Shown: positions 32,623 to 39,768 of the stretch, piece after piece
Layout of the letters: each line of letters begins with the position of its first letter
Position numbering within the stretch: the first letter of the stretch is position 1
Assembly: GCA_002748065.1 (NCBI GenBank)
Contig: PDRJ01000022.1
Span: forward strand, 1 to 48,838
Direction: 5' to 3'
DNA: 48,838 bases
From: Bacteroidota bacterium
GTDB taxonomy: Bacteria > Bacteroidota > Bacteroidia > Bacteroidales > BM520
The notes under the pieces: model-generated
What the model saw: only the letters and a program-made list of their open reading frames with translations
Told to the model about the DNA's origin: nothing
Database searches by the model: none
Translations under genes and position numbers: made by a program

Positions 32623-34530
32623 ATGAAAAATCAACAGATGCCCCTATGGCTTATCATTATCATTTTGTTGGTAGTGACATTATTTACCACTTGTACGGAA
32701 GAACCGGAGGTTGAAAACCCTCCGGTAGCCGATTTCTCTGCGACACCGCTGCATGGTGATGCTCCATTGGAAGTGCATTTTACCAATGAATCACAGTACG
32801 ATCCTGAGAGTTGGAGCTGGAATTTTGGGGATGGAGCGACCTCTCTTGAGGAGAATCCCGTGCACACCTATATGGATGCCGGAGAGTATACCGTAACGTT
32901 AACGGTTGTGAAAGGCAAAGACTCCGATAGTGAAATAAAGCCTCATTACATAACCGTTACGGAAGGTGGTGGCGGGATCAATGGAGTACCTTGTCCTGGA
33001 ATGCCCACAGTGACCGATATCGACGGGAATCGCTATAACACGGTTTTGATCGGCGAGCAGTGTTGGATGCGAGAGAATCTGAAGGTAACCCTCTATCCCA
33101 ATGGGGATGCGATCCCCTATATTACCGATAAAGATGCTTGGGCAGCTTTGGGGGATAATAATACGGATGATGCGTATTGTTATTATGAGAATGATCCCTC
33201 AAGTGAGTATGGTGCCTTATATAGCTATGCGGCGGCTATTGGGGATAATTGGGCGCGGGATAATGTCGAGGGACAGGGGATCTGCCCCGAGGGTTGGCAT
33301 CTGCCCACAGATGTGGAGTGGACAACGCTTATTGATTATTTGGGGGGAGAAGATGTTGCCGGCGGAAAGATGAAGGAGGTCGGTACTGGGCATTGGCAGG
33401 GTCCCAATACGGGAGCTACTAATGAGAGTGGTTTCACCGCCCTTCCGGGTGGCTTCCGTCACAGCTACGGCACGTTCTACTCTGTCGGTAGCCACGGCTT
33501 CTGGTGGTCGGCCACGGAGGACGGCAGTAGCCGCGCGTGGTACCGCTACCTGTACTTTGACTACGCCAATGTGTACCGCTACAGCCTCGACAAGTCCTTC
33601 GGCTTCTCTGTGCGGTGTGTTTGGGGTATCATGGTGTCGGCACCGGAGGCCTCCTTTACAGCCACCCCTCTTGAAGGGAATCCTCCACTCACTGTAACCT
33701 TCACGGATCAGAGCAGCAATGCCCCTACTTCCTGGCAGTGGGATTTTGGGGATGGGGCTACTTCTACGGAGCAGCATCCGGTGCATGAATATATGGCTGT
33801 TGGGGATTATACGGTGACCCTCACGGTGGGTAATTCGTATGGTACGGGTACGGAAACCAAGGAGGCGTATATCCATGTGGAGACTCCCGGCGGTTGCCCT
33901 GCCACGGTCACCGATATCGACGGGAACCGCTATAACACGCTTTTGATCGGCGAGCAGTGTTGGATGCGTGAGAACTTGAGGGTAACCCATTATCCCAATG
34001 GGGATGCCATTCCCCATGTTACCGACTGGGGTGTTTGGGCAGCTTTGGGGGATAATAATACGGATGATGCGTATTGTTATTATGAGAATGATCCCTCAAG
34101 TGTATATGGCGGATTATATACCTATGCGGCGGCTATTGGGGATAATTGGGCGCGTGATAATGCTGAGGGACAGGGGATCTGCCCTGAGGGTTGGCATCTG
34201 CCCACAGACGGGGAGTGGTCTGTGTTGGTGGATTATTTGGGGGGAAAGTGGAGTGCCGGCGGAAAGATGAAGGAGGTCGGTACGGCGCATTGGCGTAGTC
34301 CCAACACAGGGGCCACCAATGAGAGTGGTTTTACCGCCCTTCCGGGCGGCTGCCGTAACACATACGGCACGTTCAACAGTGTCGGCTACCTCGGCTACTG
34401 GTGGTCGGCCACGGAGGACGGCAGTAGTCACGCGTGGTACCGAGACCTGATCTATGACTACGCCGGTGTGCGCGACTACTACAACAGCAAGGCCGACGGT
34501 TTTTCCGTGCGGTGTGTTCGGGGTAATTGA
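32623..34530 (+). CDS. Surface lipoprotein with PKD-FISUMP-PKD-FISUMP, probable DGR target 2 with two variable regions
   Basis: 635-residue lipoprotein, tandem duplicate of the upstream gene and itself internally duplicated. Signal peptide and Cys24 in LFTTC followed by TEEPEVE (surface-export-like). PKD1 about 36-112, FISUMP1 about 127-333, PKD2 about 340-420 (SWQWDFGDGATSTEQHPVHEYMAVGDYTVTLTV), FISUMP2 about 427-634. Each FISUMP has the motifs DIDGNRYNT, GEQCWMREN, ICPEGWHLPTD and GFSVRCV. Residues 278-326 (VR2) and 577-625 (VR3) are hypervariable with NNC-type codons; outside them the three FISUMP copies are close to identical in DNA. A protein with two diversified domains in a row would display two independent binding faces. 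Terminator-like hairpins follow the stop. Confidence 0.85.
   Translation: MKNQQMPLWLIIIILLVVTLFTTCTEEPEVENPPVADFSATPLHGDAPLEVHFTNESQYDPESWSWNFGDGATSLEENPVHTYMDAGEYTVTLTVVKGKDSDSEIKPHYITVTEGGGGINGVPCPGMPTVTDIDGNRYNTVLIGEQCWMRENLKVTLYPNGDAIPYITDKDAWAALGDNNTDDAYCYYENDPSSEYGALYSYAAAIGDNWARDNVEGQGICPEGWHLPTDVEWTTLIDYLGGEDVAGGKMKEVGTGHWQGPNTGATNESGFTALPGGFRHSYGTFYSVGSHGFWWSATEDGSSRAWYRYLYFDYANVYRYSLDKSFGFSVRCVWGIMVSAPEASFTATPLEGNPPLTVTFTDQSSNAPTSWQWDFGDGATSTEQHPVHEYMAVGDYTVTLTVGNSYGTGTETKEAYIHVETPGGCPATVTDIDGNRYNTLLIGEQCWMRENLRVTHYPNGDAIPHVTDWGVWAALGDNNTDDAYCYYENDPSSVYGGLYTYAAAIGDNWARDNAEGQGICPEGWHLPTDGEWSVLVDYLGGKWSAGGKMKEVGTAHWRSPNTGATNESGFTALPGGCRNTYGTFNSVGYLGYWWSATEDGSSHAWYRDLIYDYAGVRDYYNSKADGFSVRCVRGN
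33454..33600 (+). other. Probable DGR variable region VR2 (internal to the gene)
   Basis: 49 codons, aligned without gaps to VR1 and VR3. The reading frame goes on into a second PKD-FISUMP unit, so this variable region is not at the gene's 3' end. Examples of three-way differences (VR1/VR2/VR3): CAC/TTC/TGC, GAC/TTC/TAC, CGC/TAC/ATC, ATC/TTC/GAC. Confidence 0.83.
34351..34497 (+). other. Probable DGR variable region VR3
   Basis: 49 codons at the 3' end of the second FISUMP gene. Invariant codons shared with VR1 and VR2 are mostly adenine-free (GGC, TTC, GTC, TGG, TCG, GCC, GCG, CTG, GTG), as expected if only template adenines are mutable. The only differences not explained by a template A are a few T/C changes in third positions. 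Confidence 0.85.
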
Positions 34531-34543
34531 TTATTTGATTATT

Positions 34544-34569
34544 TTCACCCTGAGTGTGCGAAGGGTGAA
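34544..34569 (+). terminator. Hairpin after the second FISUMP gene
   Basis: TTCACCCT pairs with AGGGTGAA around a 10-nt loop, 14 nt after the TGA stop. No long T-run follows directly; a second, better terminator lies at 34592. Confidence 0.45.
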
Positions 34570-34591
34570 TTCATTTGATTATTTAAACAGA

Positions 34592-34618
34592 ACCGCCTTT
34601 GGCGGTCGAAATTTTTTT
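34592..34618 (+). terminator. Rho-independent terminator-like hairpin
   Basis: ACCGCC-TTT-GGCGGT stem-loop followed by CGAAA and a run of seven T. It probably ends the FISUMP transcript. Confidence 0.6.
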
Positions 34619-34690
34619 CATGGTTAACGTAACCGACATTTTTTCAGTTAAAGATTAAAGAGTCGATGCTCATAAGGTTGGTTGCTTCTG

Positions 34691-35085
34691 ATGTGATAAT
34701 GTGCTAATGCGGTAATGTGGTAATGTGCTAATGCGGTAATGTGGTAATGTGCTAATGCGGTAATGTGGTAATGTGCTAATGCGGTAATGTGGTAATGTGC
34801 TAATGTGGTAATGTGGTAATGTGGTAATGCGATAATGTGGTGATGTGGTAATGTGGTAATGTGATAATGTGGTAATGTGGTAATGTGATAATGTGATAAT
34901 GTGGTAATGTGATAATGTGATAATGCGGTAATGTGGTAATATGGTAATGTGGTAATGTGGTAATGGGATAATGCGGTAATGTGATAATGTGGTAATGTGA
35001 CAATGCGATAATGTGGTGATGTGGTAATGTGATAATGTGGTAATGTGATAATGTGGTAATGGGATAATGTGGTAATGTGGTAATG
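34691..35085 (+). repeat. 8-bp minisatellite array, about 49 units
   Basis: Nearly pure array of an 8-bp unit (variants of GGTAATGT, GCTAATGC, GATAATGT) over about 395 bp. The first 100 bp show a 24-bp higher-order period (ATGTGCTA-ATGCGGTA-ATGTGGTA). Because 8 is not a multiple of 3, every frame gives an 8-residue protein repeat; the long frames on the minus strand (HYHITTLP-like) are a by-product and not a gene. The 34531-35759 gap otherwise holds terminators, repeat B and repeat C. Confidence 0.95.
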
Positions 35086-35189
35086 GAATGATTATAGGGA
35101 CGGAAGTTGGAAGACGGAAGATGGAAGACGGGGAGCAACTTTTTGTGAACGTTGCCATTAACCCAGGCTAAAGGCTAACATCCAACAGT
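35086..35189 (+). repeat. Dispersed repeat family B, copy 3
   Basis: Begins GAATGATTATAGGGACGGAA directly after the minisatellite, then GGAAGACGGAAGATGGAAGA, TTTTTGTGAACGTT and ATTAACCCAGGCTAAAGGCTAACA. Confidence 0.7.
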
Positions 35190-35295
35190 CAGTAGGCCCA
35201 GAGGGAGAGATAAGTCTGTGACCATACCAAGCAAAGCACCCTTCCCCGTGGCAACGCGTTTGTAACAGCACCGTACCAAGCAAAGCACTCCCAAA

Positions 35296-35375
35296 GAGCT
35301 CCGTAGGAGCGATACCTTTGTAATAGCGATGCCCTTTCCTCCCCCCAAAGCCCCAGAGGGGCGACACCTTTTTTA
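35296..35375 (+). repeat. Repeat family C, two units
   Basis: GAGCTCCGTAGGAGCGATACCTTTGTAATAGC, then about 20 nt later GCCCCAGAGGGGCGACACCTTTTTTA. A degenerate related unit lies just before, at about 35200-35275. The order is the same as at 32469-32560. Confidence 0.6.
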
Positions 35376-35537
35376 CAATTAGTAATTAGGAATTAATAAT
35401 TAGTAATTGCTTGTAAATCATATGGTTACTGGTTTGCACCGCCGATGACAACCGCTGGCTGAGCGAAGCCGAAGTTAGAAGTCGGTGTTGATTTTGGCTC
35501 CGCTCAATCAATGGGCTTTGGGGAGAGGAGGGGGTAC

Positions 35538-35710
35538 CACTGTTATGAAGGTGTCGCTCCTACGGAGCTTTTTTGGGGTGCGTGGTATGCTGCTGTTACA
35601 AAGGTGTCGCCCCTCCGGGGCTCTTTGGGGGTGCGTGGTATGGTGCTGTTTACAAAGGTTTCGCCCCTACGGGGCTGTAAGGGTGCTTTGCTTGGTGTTG
35701 TGACAAACCT
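35538..35710 (-). repeat. Repeat family C, three inverted units
   Basis: Three units of about 55 bp on the minus strand. Each has a GC palindrome (CTCCTACGGAG, CCCCTCCGGGG, CCCCTACGGGG) next to TTACAAAGGT-type sequence and a spacer GGGTGCGTGGTATG. A weaker fourth trace follows up to 35735. Confidence 0.6.
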
Positions 35711-35759
35711 ATCTCTTTTCTCCGGGGCTTACCGGCTTTTACCTTTTACTTTTTACCTT

Positions 35760-36155
35760 TTATCTTTTGAAAATTAAATTCATCTCAGATAATTCTTGTC
35801 CGATTTGATGAATACCGGTCAATATTTTCTCGGTTTGGTTCTCTGATGGTTTTTTATGTCCTTGAATATATTGAGATAACAAAGTTGGATTCATTCCAAT
35901 TTTTTCAGCAAGGAATCTTGAGTTTAGCACTTTGTAGTACTGAAAGAATTGTGAAAAGTCAATTTCAAATGTTAGGTTCTCATGTGTTATTTCATATTGA
36001 CCTTCAAAATATAATTGGGTCGCTTCATAAGAATTATTTATTAATTCGGGAATCGTTCTACTTGTTGTAAAAATTGCGTATTTATCTGAGTATGCAGAAA
36101 ATCCAGTGTCTGTTTTTTCAACGATAATTTTTATTTTTTTCTTTAATGTTTTCAT
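35760..36155 (-). CDS. HicB-like antitoxin with C-terminal helix-turn-helix
   Basis: 131-residue protein. The N-terminal half (KIIVEKTDTGFSAYSDKY...TSRTIPELINNSYEATQLYFEG) has the HicB/UPF0150 fold signature. The C-terminal half (LNSRFLAEKIGMNPTLLSQYIQGHKKPSENQTEKILTGI) is a Xre-type DNA-binding helix-turn-helix. HicB normally neutralises the small RNA-cleaving toxin HicA and represses the operon. No HicA frame is found on either side, so this is an orphan antitoxin or a stand-alone regulator. AT-rich relative to neighbours and set within repeats, which suggests transfer. Confidence 0.75.
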   Translation of the reverse strand: MKTLKKKIKIIVEKTDTGFSAYSDKYAIFTTSRTIPELINNSYEATQLYFEGQYEITHENLTFEIDFSQFFQYYKVLNSRFLAEKIGMNPTLLSQYIQGHKKPSENQTEKILTGIHQIGQELSEMNLIFKR

Positions 36156-36170
36156 CGGTTTATATTTTGT

Positions 36171-36250
36171 AGCCTTTGGCTTGGGTTAATGGCAACATTC
36201 GCAAAAAATTGTCTTCGGTCTTCCATCCCCCCCCCTATAATCATTCCATT
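36171..36250 (-). repeat. Dispersed repeat family B, copy 4 (inverted)
   Basis: Reverse-complement match to copies 1-3: from the plus strand AGCCTTTGGCTTGGGTTAAT, GTTGCCATTAACCC-type core, CGGTCTTCC and CCTATAATCATTCC. It lies upstream of the HicB-like gene. Confidence 0.7.
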
Positions 36251-36289
36251 GTGTGTCCCTTAACAGTCATGGAGGCTTCATCTATTTAG

Positions 36290-36464
36290 TGTTTGTCCAT
36301 AAAGTCAAGGCTTTGTGCAGCGTCTGTATAGAAAGTTCGAAATCGAGACTTGCGAAGGCTGAAATAGGGGGGGTACTGGGGTAAATGCGATGTGTTGAGC
36401 AAAGCCGAAAGAACCATTTGGAAGACAAGCATCACAAAGAAGTTGGATTTTATAGACGAACGCT
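36290..36464 (+). repeat. MITE-like dispersed repeat, copy 3 (long form)
   Basis: Bounded by TGTTTGTCCATAAAGTC and GGATTTTATAGACGAACGCT. It contains the core GACTTGCGAAGGCTGAAATA and the extra internal segment GCGATGTGTTGAGCAAAGCC that copies 1 and 2 lack. Confidence 0.75.
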
Positions 36465-36542
36465 ACCTGTGTAGTATCACCATTGGTGAAGAGCGGGTGA
36501 TAAAGGGGATTGTCGTAAACTAACAGGATCCCGTTAATGCGA

Positions 36543-36598
36543 CCATAGCCGCAATTGTAGCAGCAGGGCATGCCCTGCTGCTACAATTGCGGCTATGG
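36543..36598. repeat. Perfect 56-bp palindrome
   Basis: Two 28-bp arms (CCATAGCCGCAATTGTAGCA... and its exact complement) meet at GCATGC with no spacer. It lies 22 nt downstream of the end of the TlpA-like gene and could act as its terminator in RNA, but lacks a T-run. Perfect long palindromes are unstable in most hosts, so it is either recent or maintained. Confidence 0.9.
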
Positions 36599-36619
36599 CT
36601 GTATTACCCGAAAAGGGTA

Positions 36620-37876
36620 TTACAAATTCTCGTCGATGAGTGTTCGGATTGCCTTGCCCGAAGAGGGACGTGGGGCATCGTTGCTGATTACCTTACCATC
36701 CTTAGAGAAGAGCAAGAAGTGGGGAATTCCCAGAATTGCGTAGTCGTGGGAAATGCCTGTCATTTGGCCATCTTTCCACTCTCTGCCGGCATGAAGTTGG
36801 ATGCCGCCCATATTTTTCTCTTCAATCATTTTTAGCCAGGCATCACGGTCTCCATCGGTGGAGATGCTCACAAATACAATCTCTTTGCCATGGTACTCCT
36901 TCTCCAGTTTTTGGAGGTAGGGAATCTCTCCTTTACAAGGTCCGCACCAAGTGGCCCAAACATCTACATAGACCAGTTTTCCTCTGAAGGATTCCAGAGA
37001 AAACTCTTTCCCTGTTTTGTCGGGATAGGTAAAACCAATGGCCTTTTCCCCTTTTTTGGGTACGGCTTCAATCATTTTTTTCCGGTCATCCCAACTTTTG
37101 ATATTTTTATCAATGGCTTTCTTCTGTTTTTTGACATACGCCTTATCGGAAACCTCTTTAAGGTAAGCCAACAGGGTCTCTTTATAGTTATCAAGTTCCT
37201 CTTTGAAGGCATTGTAATCCATGCTTTTAAGCTTGTTATAAAGGCCTTTTTCCCGATCCAACTTTACGCGTTTCATGTAAAATACCTTTACATCTTCGCC
37301 ATATTCGGCAAGTTTTTGGGCTTGTTGCTCTTGTCGTTTAAGGTAGTAGGAGAGCATCTGTTCAACCTTCTCCTTTTCTTTACGGATGAAGGAGGTATCG
37401 GTGACGGCAGAGAATTTCTCGAAAATTTCCTCTTTGTAGTTGTTGACATGGGCGGCATACTCCTCCTGGCTGCCAAGGTAGAAGAGGTCATCCATGAAAT
37501 CAAACGATTCCGAAAGAAGATATTTTTCGGCGAGGAAAGAAGAGGCCGGGCTTCCGGTGTAGGAGATAGTCTCGTCAAACATTTCAGGATCAATGGTTAA
37601 CTCGATGGTCTCCCCGGGAAGGATATACATGGCTGTGGTTTCAATACCGTGCTTGAAGGAGAAATAGGCGGCACTGTCTAACGAGAATGTCACCGTAAAG
37701 GTGCCATCAGGAGCGGTGGTGGCCGTGTAGGTGGTGTCGCTGCCAATAAATGCAACATTCTCATCTACAGGGTTGGTGATTTTTCCGGTAATGGTTACAA
37801 GGTTGGGGTCTTTAGGCGTACAGGAGAAAAGCACAACGCCGATGACCATTACAAGAAGTAAAAGCTGTTTTTTCAT
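36620..37876 (-). CDS. Thioredoxin-like (TlpA/ResA-type) lipoprotein with N-terminal DUF4369-like domain
   Basis: 418-residue lipoprotein from the ATG at 37876; the 58 extra codons of the longer frame cross the promoter region. Lipobox LFSC with Cys19. The N-terminal domain (VTITGKITNPVDENVAF...GTFTVTFSLDSAAYFSF) resembles DUF4369. A long charged helical linker follows. The C-terminal AhpC/TSA-thioredoxin domain has the redox motif WATWCGPC at about residue 308 and the cis-Pro segment LGIPHFLLF. It would reduce disulfides in the periplasm, as in cytochrome maturation or oxidative repair. It is divergent from the S41 protease gene. Confidence 0.9.
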   Translation of the reverse strand: MKKQLLLLVMVIGVVLFSCTPKDPNLVTITGKITNPVDENVAFIGSDTTYTATTAPDGTFTVTFSLDSAAYFSFKHGIETTAMYILPGETIELTIDPEMFDETISYTGSPASSFLAEKYLLSESFDFMDDLFYLGSQEEYAAHVNNYKEEIFEKFSAVTDTSFIRKEKEKVEQMLSYYLKRQEQQAQKLAEYGEDVKVFYMKRVKLDREKGLYNKLKSMDYNAFKEELDNYKETLLAYLKEVSDKAYVKKQKKAIDKNIKSWDDRKKMIEAVPKKGEKAIGFTYPDKTGKEFSLESFRGKLVYVDVWATWCGPCKGEIPYLQKLEKEYHGKEIVFVSISTDGDRDAWLKMIEEKNMGGIQLHAGREWKDGQMTGISHDYAILGIPHFLLFSKDGKVISNDAPRPSSGKAIRTLIDENL

Positions 37877-37893
37877 GGTTTTTATCTTTTTTG

Positions 37894-37901
37894 CGAAGGT
37901 A
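37894..37901 (-). promoter_or_regulatory. Probable -7 promoter box (TACCTTCG) of the TlpA-like gene
   Basis: The minus strand reads TACCTTCG, one mismatch from TAnnTTTG, 18 nt before the ATG at 37876. The same TTCG variant appears at 37987 and 45892. Confidence 0.5.
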
Positions 37902-37986
37902 CGTTTTTTTCGTGATATGCTCGTTTCCTCTTGTGAATAGGGGCGGAGATGACGCAAAATATGCCTCGGTGCTATGAAAAAGTTTG

Positions 37987-37994
37987 TACTTTCG
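37987..37994 (+). promoter_or_regulatory. Probable -7 promoter box (TACTTTCG) of the S41 protease gene
   Basis: TACTTTCG, one mismatch from TAnnTTTG, 5 nt before an in-frame GTG (37999) and 23 nt before the ATG at 38017. It favours the ATG. Confidence 0.5.
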
Positions 37995-38016
37995 TCGCGT
38001 GAAAATTCATAAGGCA

Positions 38017-39627
38017 ATGCGTAGAGAGAGAGTTCCGGCCTATCTTCCACTGTTCCTTTCCCTGGCGGTGATCTTGGGCATCTTGATAGGGTTTGCCCTT
38101 CGTTCGGGAGGAGAGCGGGGTGAAATGCCCCTTTTTACCCTTTCTGAGGAGGGAATGAGTAAACATAAAGTGCTGGAGGTGTTGAATTATATCGAACAGG
38201 ATTATGTGGATACCGTCGATATGGAAAAAATGGAAGAGGTGGCTATTGTTCGAATGTTAGAGGAGCTGGATCCTCATTCCGTTTATATTCCTAAAGAAGA
38301 TTTTGAGGATGTTAATGAGTCGTTGCAAGGTAATTTTGAGGGGATTGGGGTTCAGTTTCGTATGGAGGAGGATACCATTACGGTGGTTAAAACTCTTCCC
38401 AAGGGTCCCTCTGAGAAGGTGGGAATCCTGGCCGGGGATCGCATTGTAACAGTGGATGATAGCTTGGTAGCCGGAAAGGGGTTGCAGAATTCCGATGTGG
38501 TAAAACTTCTTAAAGGTCCCAAAGGTACCAAGGTGATGGTGGGAGTCTATCGTCGTGGATTTGAATCCCTTCTGCCCTTCTCTATTACTCGTGATGTGAT
38601 CCCTACGGAGAGTGTGGATATTGCCTATAAACCCAATGATAGTGTGGGGTATATTAAGGTGAATACCTTTGCAGTAAATACGGGTAGGGAATTTTCCCGC
38701 GCCCTGGCCTCCCTGATGGATCCTCCCTTATCGTACCTTATCCTTGACCTTCGGGGGAATACCGGTGGGTATCTTCAATCGGCCATCGCCATGGCGGATG
38801 AATTTTTGGTCGATGGGAAGATGATTGTCTATACGGAGGGGCTGAACCGTCCTAAAAGGTATGCCCATGCCACAAGAAATGGCCTCTATGAGAAGGGAGA
38901 ATTGGTGATTCTTGTGGACGAGGGATCCGCTTCGGCGAGTGAAATTGTGGCTGGAGCTATTCAAGATAATGACCGGGGAACCATTGTGGGGCGTCGCTCC
39001 TTTGGAAAGGGGCTTGTGCAGGAGCAACACCCGCTGAATGATGGGGCGGCTGTGCGGATCACGGTCTCTCGCTATTACACCCCCACCGGTCGCTCTATCC
39101 AAAAACCCTATGGGGAGGATAATGAGGCGTACTATATGGAATATTATGAGCGCTTTACCAATGGAGAGTTGGAATCTATCGATAGTGTTCATTTTGCCGA
39201 TTCGCTCAAATACTATACCCCTGCCGGAAAAGTGGTGTATGGTGGCGGCGGCATTATGCCCGACGTCTTTGTCCCTCTTGAACGCATTGATCATAACCGC
39301 TTCTACTACGAGATGATTAATAAAGGGGTGATCTATGCCTGGGCATTCCATTATACGGATACGCATCGTGCGGATCTGGAGCGATTTGAAAATAGTCGTT
39401 GTTTTATAGAAGATTTTCAGGTCTCTCCTGCAATGCTTTCCCAATTCTATACCTTCTGTCAGGAGAAGGGGGTGAAAGAGGCGGTGGATGTGGATAAAGA
39501 GACAGAAGCGCGTATCCGACTATTGATGAAAGCATATGTGGGCAGAAACCTTTTTGATGATGAAGGTTTTTATCCGCTTTATCATCAAATGGATCAGGAG
39601 TTTCAACGGGCATTGAGTCTCTTTTAG
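38017..39627 (+). CDS. C-terminal processing peptidase, family S41
   Basis: 536-residue membrane-anchored protease counted from the ATG at 38017. One N-terminal membrane helix (LPLFLSLAVILGILIGFAL). A PDZ domain at about residues 90-175 (GVQFRMEEDTITVVKTLPKGPSEKVGILAGDRIVTVDD) is followed by the S41 catalytic core: nucleophile Ser in VDEGSASASEIVAGA and Lys in RRSFGKGLVQ. It probably trims or degrades envelope proteins from their C-termini. The length is typical of Bacteroidota CTPs. Confidence 0.93.
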   Translation: MRRERVPAYLPLFLSLAVILGILIGFALRSGGERGEMPLFTLSEEGMSKHKVLEVLNYIEQDYVDTVDMEKMEEVAIVRMLEELDPHSVYIPKEDFEDVNESLQGNFEGIGVQFRMEEDTITVVKTLPKGPSEKVGILAGDRIVTVDDSLVAGKGLQNSDVVKLLKGPKGTKVMVGVYRRGFESLLPFSITRDVIPTESVDIAYKPNDSVGYIKVNTFAVNTGREFSRALASLMDPPLSYLILDLRGNTGGYLQSAIAMADEFLVDGKMIVYTEGLNRPKRYAHATRNGLYEKGELVILVDEGSASASEIVAGAIQDNDRGTIVGRRSFGKGLVQEQHPLNDGAAVRITVSRYYTPTGRSIQKPYGEDNEAYYMEYYERFTNGELESIDSVHFADSLKYYTPAGKVVYGGGGIMPDVFVPLERIDHNRFYYEMINKGVIYAWAFHYTDTHRADLERFENSRCFIEDFQVSPAMLSQFYTFCQEKGVKEAVDVDKETEARIRLLMKAYVGRNLFDDEGFYPLYHQMDQEFQRALSLF

Positions 39628-39768
39628 TATTGGGAAATGATACGAGATATAATTGAACAACAATCCCCCTTTGGTGTTAGGTGATTGTAGTGAACGATAT
39701 GGAGGAACCGACCATGGTGTAGGATTCTCCGCAATAAGCTAAATACTAATTTTAATAATAGACAAATT

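Noticed and set aside
33454..34497. VR differences explained by ordinary divergence of duplicated domains
   Set aside because: Flanking sequence of the same copies is nearly identical, and within the VRs bases 1 and 2 change while base 3 (C) stays constant; ordinary divergence gives the reverse.
34691..35085. Possible CRISPR array
   Set aside because: Units are 8 bp with no unique spacers and no cas genes nearby; it is a minisatellite.
34670..35158. Long open frames (162 and 112 codons, HYHITTLP-type repeats) on the minus strand
   Set aside because: They are read-through of the 8-bp minisatellite, which is open in several frames at once; no start signal or normal composition.
35485..35777. 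Two overlapping plus-strand frames of 72 and 88 codons
   Set aside because: They consist of the inverted units of repeat family C; the repeated peptides reflect DNA repeats.
36305..36571. 88-codon minus-strand frame ending near the palindrome
   Set aside because: It spans the MITE-like repeat and half of the palindrome, so its translation is a chimera of repeats.
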